5,169 bases of DNA from Candidatus Gorgonimonas leptogorgiae. GTDB lineage: Bacteria > Pseudomonadota > Gammaproteobacteria > Pseudomonadales > Endozoicomonadaceae. A program made the translations under genes and the position numbers. Under the pieces are notes generated by a model. That model was given only the letters and a program-made list of their open reading frames with translations, did not search any database and had not been told where the DNA came from. This document shows positions 1 through 5,169 of the stretch, piece after piece. The stretch is from positions 1 through 5,169 of the forward strand of contig CAKNAD010000207.1 in the NCBI GenBank assembly GCA_929200515.1, written 5' to 3'. How positions within the stretch are numbered: position 1 is the stretch's first letter; every line of letters begins with the position of its first letter.

Positions 1-35
1 TCAAGTGCTTGATCAAAGTCAAATTTATCTGTCAT
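1..35 (-). CDS. Transposase N-terminus, IS256-like (partial, runs off left edge)
   Basis: A minus-strand ATG at 35-33 opens a frame reading MTDKFDFDQAL before the window ends. Members of the IS256 (Mutator-like, DDE) transposase family often begin with a short charged stretch followed by F-D-F-x-x-A-L, so this is the best match I can offer. Eleven residues cannot prove a family. The start is well supported: a GAGGT ribosome binding site lies seven bases upstream. The catalytic DDE residues would lie far outside the window, so whether the transposase is intact is unknown. Confidence 0.5.
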   Translation of the reverse strand, partial: MTDKFDFDQAL

Positions 36-42
36 ATGTTTT

Positions 43-47
43 ACCTC
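43..47 (-). promoter_or_regulatory. Shine-Dalgarno site of the left-edge gene
   Basis: The minus strand reads TGAGGTAA here, giving a GAGGT core seven bases before the ATG at 35. It is the clearest ribosome binding site in the window. The other three gene starts have only weak A-rich sequence at that position, so translation signals differ between the mobile element and its neighbours. Confidence 0.7.
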
Positions 48-70
48 ATAAAGAATTATAGTTTAACATA

Positions 71-94
71 TGACACAGATTTGTGAACACTACC
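71..94 (-). repeat. Candidate terminal inverted repeat of the insertion sequence
   Basis: Read inward on the minus strand, this stretch begins GGTAGTGTTCACAAATCTG and continues into GTGTCA. It resembles the GTTCACAA...GTGTCA type of terminus I associate with some IS256-family elements. It lies about 36 bases before the transposase start, the expected place for the transposase-proximal end. The partner repeat is outside the window, so this is a proposal only. Confidence 0.35.
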
Positions 95-215
95 TATTTT
101 TGTTGTTGATCACTTTGTAAGCACTGATCATTATAATTTAGATTATTTACTATAGATACCAGCATAAATATTCCTTAAAATTCCATAGTGTTAACTTTAT
201 GTAATGTGTATCAAC
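95..215. other. Non-coding gap between IS end and the large gene
   Basis: No reading frame of note is seen. Two copies of the palindrome TGATCA (107-112 and 125-130) flank a 12-base spacer and could form a 6-bp stem. The stem has no following T-run on either strand and is A/T-rich, so I do not call it a terminator. No clear terminator for the minus-strand gene ending at 216 is visible. Confidence 0.6.
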
Positions 216-3200
216 TTATTTTTTAATAGCTTGTTTATAGGTATCAGAAATTTCTTGATCTCGTAGAAATGATGCGTCCATTAAAAGATATGTATAAGGA
301 TTTATTGTAATGGCTTTTAATAAGAAAGTTTTATTTTGTTTTAATTCATCAGCAATATAGTCAAAAGCTAGAAAATTATTTTCAATTATTGTTAGTAGTA
401 TATTTTCATCTTGTCTTACCTCATTATTAGCATATGTTACGGCTTTAGCATTAATATTGATGGCAAAATTTAAAATAAACTCTGTATTGCTGGTTAATTT
501 TGCACTAGCATATTCTAAAGCTTGTACATTCTCAGTTCCAGCAGTCAAAACAACGTCTCTATCCTCTTGTAGCTCCGAACTAGCCTCTTTTAATAGCATA
601 CCGTTATTAGTAACTAGTTTGATCATAGTTTGTTTATCAGTAAACCAGTTAGGATATTTTTCTTTAGCAAACTTTATAATGGAAGTAACATTAGCTGATA
701 ATAAACCAAATACTAAATTCTCTTGATTAATTTGATCTATATTATTCAATAAACTTTGTATTTCAGCAGAATTAGTTTCTTTCTTAGTACGTAATGTTTT
801 AATAAGTTGTAATAATGGATAAAAATTCTCCCCATTTATATAAGCAAATTTATCAATATCATCAACTATACAACCTAATATTACAACAAAATAATTAAAA
901 TATTGTTGATTTTCTAGGGAGGCTATATTAGCTATTCTATATTTTAATATAGAAAAACTCCAAAGAATATTTTCTTTATTAGTAATTAAACTGTTTATTT
1001 GTAGATCTATATTCTGAAGTGAATCCAAGAGTATAATTAATTTTAGAAACTTATCTAACATTATATCTTTAGTTTTTATATGTGGTATTTCTATTAAAAG
1101 TATTCCTGTAGACTCTTCTACTGATGCTTTTATCTCCAAGGCATTTTTGGCAAAATCAAGATTATATAACAGTTGTACTAAAAACCAAAAGCGTTTTAAC
1201 TTACCTTGATAATTTACAGTGGTTTTAAAATCATCAGATAATTTTAATTTTAATGTTCGTTCTTTACCTGCCTCTGCTTGTTCTAGCATTTCTATAGTGC
1301 AAGCATGAACACCTAGCTGTGCAGTTGCGATAATTGCATTGTCCATTATAACAAGTTTAGATAGTTTTTGTTTATCAGTTGTGAGTGTATTTAAAGAATC
1401 AACGCATATTTTTTCTATCGCTTGTTGTTCTTTAAGAGCAGAAAAGATTATGGAGATAACTTGCTCATGCTCGGTAATAGTTCCTAATCCAGAGTTAATA
1501 GCGACTAAAGCTAAAGCATCAATAAATTCTTTATGCATCCAAAAAATGCAGTCATGTATGCTATTAATATCATCGATAGTTTTAGGTATATTTAGTTGTT
1601 GCATATTGCTAAATATAGCAGTTGCACTTTGTAATAATTGATTAAAATTAGTTTTATTTATAGTTTGTTCATTGCTTGCAATAAATTGTTGCAAAATATT
1701 ATCAATATGATTGCTAACTTGAGTTTTAATGATATTAAATTTAGCCGTTAATTGTTCAGCTTCAACTAGTTTTTGTTGTAATTCATGGTTATCTGTTTCA
1801 GGTTTTATGCCTAATTGTAAATACTGTTTATAACCCGTAAGGAATAATTCAAAGTCAGCGAACATTTGTTGTATTTCTTGTTCCGCTTCTTTAATAATTT
1901 CTACTCTATAAGGCATCATAGATAAAGACAATATGCATTTTTCTGAAAAGCATCTAGTTAACCAGCTATCAGCATTAAAATATTCTAATAACCTATAGTT
2001 TAAATCATTGAGGTTTTTAAATGCAATATCTGGAGAATTAAAACTAAGTTTTGGGGTGGTTTTTTTTGGTGCAGAAGATGATCTTGGTTGATAGTTAGCT
2101 GTAATTACCGACTGCATATTATTTAATTTAGTTGCAAAGTCGTTACCATGAACAATATAGGCTCCTTCTATATTATTAAAGCTACAACAGGCTATAGTAA
2201 CGACTTCGTCGCTATTTTTAAGATCTTCAAAGTTATCTTTAACTATTAAGCAAGGTTTTTCATGTTGGCGTAAAGTTATAGCTACGTGATCGTTAGTGCC
2301 ACCATTATGAAAAATAAATCCACCAACTTTCTGTAAAAAACTATTTTCTAGCATCCAATCTTCGCCATGTTCGGCAACAACAATAGCTCCTTGTGGAATT
2401 ATTGCAGCATCTTGCTGGTTTCTTACATAAAATAGCTTGCCACTTCTAAAGCCTTCACTTACTAAGGTTCCAGTAGCGATAAAATCTGTAGGTGGCTCAG
2501 TAGCAAAATTAAGACCACCAGTTAGCACTGTAAGTGGACGCAATTGCACAATATATACATTGCCATCTTGGTCGATGGCAAATTCTATGTCTGCCGGGCA
2601 AAGTAATAAATTTTCACCTAGCTTTATATAGTCCTGTATTTGCTGTAGTTGCGTTTCGGTTAGATTTACACTAGAAGAATTTATAGCTATAGGTTGTTCG
2701 GTAAAATTATTATTATCTTGGCACTTTAAAGTAAATTTAGTAGTTACATTGCCTTCAGTAAACTCAGCAGTTAGCTTGCCATCTTGTTGGGAAACTAAGT
2801 AACAATGAGGAGTTACTCCTGCTAAACCGCTGACCCCACCTTTAGGTTGTCCTGGAACAAATTCAATTTTACAACGGGAGTCTCCTAATGATAATCTACT
2901 CATTGCCACACCACCAAAACTACAATCAATACATCGTTGTAGAATTAACGCCATTGGCTGTGGTGCAGCAAACGGGCAAGCATGTGGCTGAAACCCAGAT
3001 GCTAGTACTTGTAAGCAAGTTTGGAGAATATCTTGTTTACCATGAACTATGGATTCAAATTTACCTGCTTGAGCATCGCCATAGTTATCTTCTTTAATTC
3101 CTGAACTTCTAACAATAATAGCACTAGAGTCAGGTAAATTATTAATTAATTGATTGTACTTTTCTCTAATTATGGTTGTTGTTTGTGAACTGCTTATTTG

Positions 3201-3719
3201 TTGATAAAAAGCATCACTGCCAATAAAATCTGCTAAAGCTTTTAAGTAAAAGTTGCGTTTATCTGGTTGTTCTGCGTAGTGATTTTGAATTGCTAGCTTG
3301 ATGTTAGTTATATTAATTTCAGTTAATTCAAAAATATCGATATCAGCAATAAAAGGCTTTATATTGTCAATATCTAAAACATATTGTTCTAAACTAGCGA
3401 TACTGTTAACATCTATAGTTGTAAACTCAGGAACCCTTACACCTGCTTGTTGCATGCGATATAATGTAGCTCCCTTACCGCCAACTGTTTCACGTAGTTT
3501 TGCTGTTTTATCTTCTAAGGTATTTATAGCTCGTTGCTTGTTAGTTTTATTTGTTAGGACTGTAGCTGAATTTTTTTCATAACTTGATTTTTTATTTTCA
3601 CTACTATTTAATATTGGTTCTAATGTTGTTTTTTCGGTTATAGAAGGTTTATTTAGTAGGTTCGTATTATTATAATCAAGAGAAGAATTATGATTATCCC
3701 TATTTTTATTTATATCCAT
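216..3719 (-). CDS. Large PPDK/PEP-synthase-like phosphotransferase with DUF4116-like repeat tail
   Basis: This is an intact 1167-residue protein, probably a cytosolic or secreted phosphotransferase-like protein; no signal peptide is seen. Residues 1-60 are a disordered Asn-rich tail (13 Asn). Residues 70-400 form a PPDK_N-type ATP-grasp domain, with GGKG at 80-83, VRSS at 203-206, ED at 210-211, and the closing D377-I-E379 and Q392-x-R394-P395 that bind ATP and metal in dikinases. Residues 415-495 are the swivelling phosphohistidine domain, with GGTNDH ending at H478, the expected phospho-carrier. In true PPDK or PEP synthase a C-terminal barrel with a catalytic Cys binds pyruvate/PEP. Here residues 550-1000 are mostly helical and I recognise no barrel. 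Residues about 998-1153 are degenerate 25-residue repeats like DUF4116. So ATP-dependent His phosphorylation is plausible, but the acceptor is unknown. The ATG at 3719 is chosen because the next Met (89) lies inside the ATP-grasp domain; no good ribosome binding site precedes it. The uninterrupted 3.5-kb frame argues for selection. Confidence 0.85.
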   Translation of the reverse strand: MDINKNRDNHNSSLDYNNTNLLNKPSITEKTTLEPILNSSENKKSSYEKNSATVLTNKTNKQRAINTLEDKTAKLRETVGGKGATLYRMQQAGVRVPEFTTIDVNSIASLEQYVLDIDNIKPFIADIDIFELTEINITNIKLAIQNHYAEQPDKRNFYLKALADFIGSDAFYQQISSSQTTTIIREKYNQLINNLPDSSAIIVRSSGIKEDNYGDAQAGKFESIVHGKQDILQTCLQVLASGFQPHACPFAAPQPMALILQRCIDCSFGGVAMSRLSLGDSRCKIEFVPGQPKGGVSGLAGVTPHCYLVSQQDGKLTAEFTEGNVTTKFTLKCQDNNNFTEQPIAINSSSVNLTETQLQQIQDYIKLGENLLLCPADIEFAIDQDGNVYIVQLRPLTVLTGGLNFATEPPTDFIATGTLVSEGFRSGKLFYVRNQQDAAIIPQGAIVVAEHGEDWMLENSFLQKVGGFIFHNGGTNDHVAITLRQHEKPCLIVKDNFEDLKNSDEVVTIACCSFNNIEGAYIVHGNDFATKLNNMQSVITANYQPRSSSAPKKTTPKLSFNSPDIAFKNLNDLNYRLLEYFNADSWLTRCFSEKCILSLSMMPYRVEIIKEAEQEIQQMFADFELFLTGYKQYLQLGIKPETDNHELQQKLVEAEQLTAKFNIIKTQVSNHIDNILQQFIASNEQTINKTNFNQLLQSATAIFSNMQQLNIPKTIDDINSIHDCIFWMHKEFIDALALVAINSGLGTITEHEQVISIIFSALKEQQAIEKICVDSLNTLTTDKQKLSKLVIMDNAIIATAQLGVHACTIEMLEQAEAGKERTLKLKLSDDFKTTVNYQGKLKRFWFLVQLLYNLDFAKNALEIKASVEESTGILLIEIPHIKTKDIMLDKFLKLIILLDSLQNIDLQINSLITNKENILWSFSILKYRIANIASLENQQYFNYFVVILGCIVDDIDKFAYINGENFYPLLQLIKTLRTKKETNSAEIQSLLNNIDQINQENLVFGLLSANVTSIIKFAKEKYPNWFTDKQTMIKLVTNNGMLLKEASSELQEDRDVVLTAGTENVQALEYASAKLTSNTEFILNFAININAKAVTYANNEVRQDENILLTIIENNFLAFDYIADELKQNKTFLLKAITINPYTYLLMDASFLRDQEISDTYKQAIKK
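261..638 (-). repeat. C-terminal DUF4116-like repeat block (protein repeats)
   Basis: Residues 1028-1153 of the large protein fall into five units of about 25 residues, starting near D1028, D1053, N1078, D1104 and N1129. Each unit has the pattern acidic/polar-x-x-hydrophobic-hydrophobic-L, then N-x-x-A-hydrophobic-x-Y/hydrophobic-A, then L-x-x. For example, the second begins DRDVVLTAGTENVQALEYAS and the fourth has FDYIADELKQ. A more degenerate unit may precede them at about 998-1024 (NLVFGLLSANVTSIIKFAKE). The register matches DUF4116 as I know it, a helical repeat of unknown function probably used for binding. The DNA copies have diverged, so the block is old rather than a recent tandem expansion. 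Confidence 0.6.
2060..2067 (-). repeat. Run of eight A's (sense strand) in the large gene
   Basis: The sense strand has eight consecutive A's spanning codons 551-554 (P-K-K-T). They lie in the short S/P/K/T-rich linker after the phosphohistidine domain. Gain of one A would lead to a TAG within about eight codons. Loss of one A would lead to a stop after about 20 codons. Such runs are prone to slippage by polymerases. Confidence 0.8.
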
Positions 3720-3730
3720 TTTATATCCAT
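3710..3730 (-). other. Six-codon upstream mini-frame (MDIKWI) overlapping the large gene's start
   Basis: The upstream ATG created by the 11-bp duplication begins a six-codon frame, MDIKWI, that stops with TAA at 3712-3710, just inside the large gene. The weak A/G-rich stretch AAAGAATAAA precedes this ATG rather than the true start. Ribosomes may therefore load here and restart at the nested ATG at 3719, or the mini-frame may simply lower expression. It may equally be untranslated. Confidence 0.3.
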
Positions 3731-3732
3731 TT
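3711..3732. repeat. Exact 11-bp tandem duplication across the start codon
   Basis: The plus strand reads TATATCCATTT twice in a row (3711-3721 and 3722-3732). Each copy carries an ATG on the minus strand (3730 and 3719). Because 11 is not a multiple of three, the two ATGs lie in different frames. Only the downstream ATG opens the 1167-residue frame. Confidence 0.9.
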
Positions 3733-3750
3733 TATTCTTTATCTTTGTAT

Positions 3751-3779
3751 TTTATAGATTACGGCAAGTTACAGATAAA
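3751..3779 (-). promoter_or_regulatory. Weak candidate promoter for the large gene
   Basis: The minus strand carries TATAAA (3756-3751, within TATAAAAT), about 30 bases before the start codon. Seventeen bases further upstream is TTTATC (3779-3774), which matches the sigma-70 -35 consensus at only three positions. In sequence this A/T-rich such matches arise by chance, so the gene may instead be read from upstream together with its neighbour. Confidence 0.25.
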
Positions 3780-3814
3780 AATAAAAAGATAGTACATAAA
3801 ATCATGAATAGCAG

Positions 3815-3838
3815 AATGTGTTTTCGCTACTACACATT
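3815..3838 (-). other. 7-bp hairpin at the stop codon of the 260-residue gene
   Basis: AATGTGT and ACACATT form a perfect 7-bp stem with a 10-base loop, spanning the TAG at 3832-3830. The stem is A/T-rich and no T-run follows directly; the nearest T-rich stretch is about 25 bases downstream. It is a weak candidate for a partial terminator or mRNA-end structure, so read-through into the large gene remains possible. Confidence 0.25.
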
Positions 3839-4612
3839 AGACTTATTTAAACTTTCTAAAACCAGCATATCTTGATATTGTTTATCACCGTTTAGGTTGT
3901 ATCCTCTATGACGTGATTCATTAATTACATCAAAGCCACGTTCATTTAAAACTTTTCTTGCTGCATCTGATTTTAGAGTATCTTGAGTTAAGGTGCCTAA
4001 ACTCATTTGTAAACCATTCTCGATTAACCTTGCTACTTCTATATTTATAGCATCTAATGTTGTTTGACTAAGTATTTTAAAATCGTGTTCGCATTGCATT
4101 TTTTCTAAAAGAGTCATGTTTTCAAGAATTTTTATCTGGTTTAAATCGTTCCATGTAGAGTGAATTCCACGAATAACTCCATTTTTTATATCAGGCATGC
4201 ATAATAAATGCTTAGGGTAGGTACAGGTATTAATTCCTGCTAATTTAGCAATTAACCGCCGAACATTGTTATCTAATAGTTCTGTTAACTGAGTTATAGG
4301 GCTATCTGTACGTTCAAAGGCAATTTTAATACGTTGATTATCTATATTTAGCTTGTATCTGTGTTCATATGAACCTTTCTCTCGTAAATCTTCATTATAA
4401 CCACCGGCAACTGCAGCTAAATCAACAGCTCCATGCATAGCAGCTTCGAGATTACGCTGAAATAAAGTTTTTGTATCATTATTAGTAGAAAACTGTTGTT
4501 GTTCTTGTGTTGGTAAATTAAGAATGTTTGCATTAAATAACTCACTAGATAGTTCCCCATCATTAAAATTTGGAAAATCACTACTAATAGAAGAACAACG
4601 GATATAATCCAT
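3830..4612 (-). CDS. Hypothetical protein, possibly the C-terminal remnant of a SidE-like phosphodiesterase
   Basis: This is a 260-residue soluble protein with no signal peptide or membrane segment. Visible landmarks are LEAAMHGAVDLAAVAGGY (55-72), a charged region with NVRRLIAKLAGI (116-127), LLEKMQCEHDF (168-178), LGTLTQDTLKS (205-215) and RGYNL (236-240). I do not recognise these as a named catalytic motif. The first residues, MDYIRC, continue an upstream open frame ending FADRM; together they resemble the part of SidE-type phosphodiesterase (HD-like) domains around their late metal-binding Asp (A-D-x-x-D/E-x-I-R). If so, the catalytic His residues that should lie earlier are missing, and this is a truncated, probably inactive copy. 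The ATG at 4612 is the only in-frame ATG near the 5' end and has no ribosome binding site. Family assignment is from memory and uncertain; that this stretch was once coding is much surer. The large gene follows 110 bp downstream on the same strand. Confidence 0.65.
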   Translation of the reverse strand: MDYIRCSSISSDFPNFNDGELSSELFNANILNLPTQEQQQFSTNNDTKTLFQRNLEAAMHGAVDLAAVAGGYNEDLREKGSYEHRYKLNIDNQRIKIAFERTDSPITQLTELLDNNVRRLIAKLAGINTCTYPKHLLCMPDIKNGVIRGIHSTWNDLNQIKILENMTLLEKMQCEHDFKILSQTTLDAINIEVARLIENGLQMSLGTLTQDTLKSDAARKVLNERGFDVINESRHRGYNLNGDKQYQDMLVLESLNKSNV

Positions 4613-4765
4613 GCGATCAGCAAAACTTATTATCTTTAGATATGTATTTATGCTTTTTTCAGTATTTTGTCGTTTTATTTCTAATATGTCATCTTCTTTG
4701 TATAGACCACTCTTGTAAGTTAGGATATTGAAAATATTATTAATATTTATAATTAGATAAATTTT
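4613..4765 (-). pseudogene. In-frame 5' extension without a start codon (likely decayed gene front)
   Basis: The frame of the 260-residue gene stays open for 51 codons upstream of its ATG, up to a TAA at 4768-4766. It contains no ATG, GTG, TTG or CTG. The half nearest the ATG looks coding: mixed, charged residues (KEDDILEIKRQNTEKSIN, then YLKIISFADR) run straight into MDYIRC. The outer part (KIYLIININ) looks like translated A/T-rich spacer. The simplest reading is a gene that lost its 5' part by deletion, with homology ending near 4720-4735. An ATT or ATA start is a less likely alternative. Confidence 0.5.
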
Positions 4766-4931
4766 TTATTCATAATTTCTATTAGTAATATAAATCATAT
4801 ATGAACTTAAATTATATTACTCCACTACATATTTAAAATAAACTGAACTAATAAAAAATATAATTATCTATGTGCATATAGTAAATTAAAATATTAACTT
4901 AATTTTGAATTGGTCATAACAAAAGAATATC
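4766..4931. other. A+T-rich non-coding divergent intergenic region
   Basis: No protein-like frame is seen on either strand, and the sequence is markedly richer in A+T than the genes. It should hold the promoter of the plus-strand gene at 4932. TATAGT at 4877-4882, preceded by TG at 4873-4874, is a possible -10 about 50 bases before that start, but it lacks a good -35. No operator-like palindrome was recognised. Confidence 0.5.
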
Positions 4932-5169
4932 ATGCAAGTAAATAACTCAATAAATGTAGCTACATCAACGCAACAATACTCTACATCAGATGCAATACAA
5001 AACAGTCAAGAGCATCTACATCTTCAAATACAACGAGAAAAAATATTTTTTTCTCCGTTACCAGATAATTTTGCTGATGAAAATATTAATTCTGAAGTAA
5101 TAAGTTATATAACAGAAACCCCAAACCTTCATAATGAAATAGATATAGCTACTGGAATAGAGTTAATAG
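4932..5169 (+). CDS. Hypothetical protein, N-terminal part (runs off right edge)
   Basis: An ATG at 4932 opens a frame of 79 codons that is still open at the window end. The visible part starts MQVNNSINVATSTQQYSTSD and is rich in N, Q, S and T over its first 30 residues. It then becomes acidic and mixed (SPLPDNFADENINSEV). There is no hydrophobic signal peptide or transmembrane segment. No domain is recognisable. The low-complexity polar head resembles in style the N-terminal tail of the large minus-strand protein, but I see no sequence identity. The ribosome binding site is weak (AAAAGAA six bases before the ATG). The gene is divergent from its neighbour and belongs to a separate transcript. 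Confidence 0.65.
   Translation, partial: MQVNNSINVATSTQQYSTSDAIQNSQEHLHLQIQREKIFFSPLPDNFADENINSEVISYITETPNLHNEIDIATGIELI

Larger units (their letters stand above)
1..94 (-). mobile_element. Left-edge end of a probable IS256-family insertion sequence
   Basis: The leftmost 94 bases look like the 5' end of an insertion sequence cut by the window edge. They hold a transposase-like start codon with ribosome binding site and, outside it, a candidate terminal repeat. Only one end is visible, so neither the second inverted repeat nor a target-site duplication can be checked. The IS256 assignment rests on recall of typical N-termini in that family (short charged start, then F-D-F-x-x-A-L) and on the general look of the terminal sequence. 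The outer boundary near base 94 could be off by several bases. Confidence 0.45.

Noticed and set aside
3..125. Imperfect inverted match between the transposase start (3-18) and the gap (112-125), sharing ACTTTG and AAGCACT
   Set aside because: The match is short, has an internal gap of different length, and does not coincide with the proposed element end. Chance cannot be excluded.
107..130. TGATCA inverted pair as a terminator for the large gene
   Set aside because: The stem is only 6 bp, A/T-rich, with a 12-base loop and no adjacent T-run.
457..3582. Several plus-strand open frames of 64-100 codons opposite the large gene (for example 457-726, 1339-1641, 3298-3582)
   Set aside because: They are antisense to a long, domain-bearing minus-strand gene, have biased compositions expected from its complement, match no family and lack ribosome binding sites.
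3690..3875. Plus-strand 61-codon hydrophobic frame across the gap between the two minus-strand genes
   Set aside because: Its I/F/L-rich product is what T-rich spacer and the complement of an Asn/Lys-rich coding start would give. It overlaps both neighbouring genes and has no ribosome binding site.
4417..4623. Minus-strand 68-codon frame overlapping the start of the 260-residue gene
   Set aside because: It is an alternative frame of sequence whose main frame continues longer in both directions. Its hydrophobic composition reflects frame-shifted A/T-rich codons.
4905..4934. TTGAAT, 17-base spacer, TATCAT: a good-looking sigma-70 promoter at the plus-strand gene's start
   Set aside because: The -10 element would overlap the ATG, so transcription would begin inside the gene, and no other in-frame Met follows in the visible part. 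It is most likely a chance match in A/T-rich sequence.

Overview
This is an A+T-rich window (roughly 70% by eye, not computed). It looks like an accessory region of an obligately intracellular or protist-associated bacterium, such as a Rickettsiales-, Holosporales-, Legionella- or chlamydia-like symbiont. Three things point there: A/T-rich codon use, a DUF4116-type repeat tail (a family I know mainly from amoeba-associated bacteria and protist-linked genomes), and the end of an insertion sequence at the left edge. The assignment is inference; there is no rRNA or core gene to anchor it.

Layout, left to right. Bases 1-94 are the start of a leftward gene whose first residues (MTDKFDFDQAL) resemble an IS256-family transposase, with a good Shine-Dalgarno site and a probable terminal repeat ending near base 94. 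Bases 95-215 are non-coding. Bases 216-3719 (minus strand) hold one large intact gene of 1167 residues. It has an Asn-rich N-terminal tail, an ATP-grasp nucleotide-binding domain of the pyruvate phosphate dikinase/PEP synthase type, and a swivelling phosphohistidine domain. There is then a long unassigned, mostly helical region, and a C-terminal set of about five 25-residue DUF4116-like repeats. The pyruvate/PEP-binding barrel of the true enzymes is not recognisable. Bases 3720-3829 are a short gap with an exact 11-bp tandem duplication across the start codon. Bases 3830-4612 (minus) encode a 260-residue protein whose reading frame stays open for 51 further codons upstream (to 4765) without a normal start codon. 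The residues there suggest that it is the 3' remnant of a larger gene, possibly of the SidE-like phosphodiesterase (HD-like) kind. Bases 4766-4931 are very A+T-rich and non-coding. From 4932 a divergent plus-strand gene runs off the right edge after 79 codons.

The two minus-strand genes could be co-transcribed (110-bp gap), but nothing ties them to one pathway. The most interesting object is the large protein. It keeps the ATP-binding and phosphohistidine modules of a dikinase-type phosphotransferase but appears to have swapped the usual acceptor domain for unknown sequence plus repeats. This is the layout of a phosphotransferase with a different, possibly host, substrate; that role is inference. 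A run of eight A's lies exactly in the linker between the catalytic half and the unknown half.
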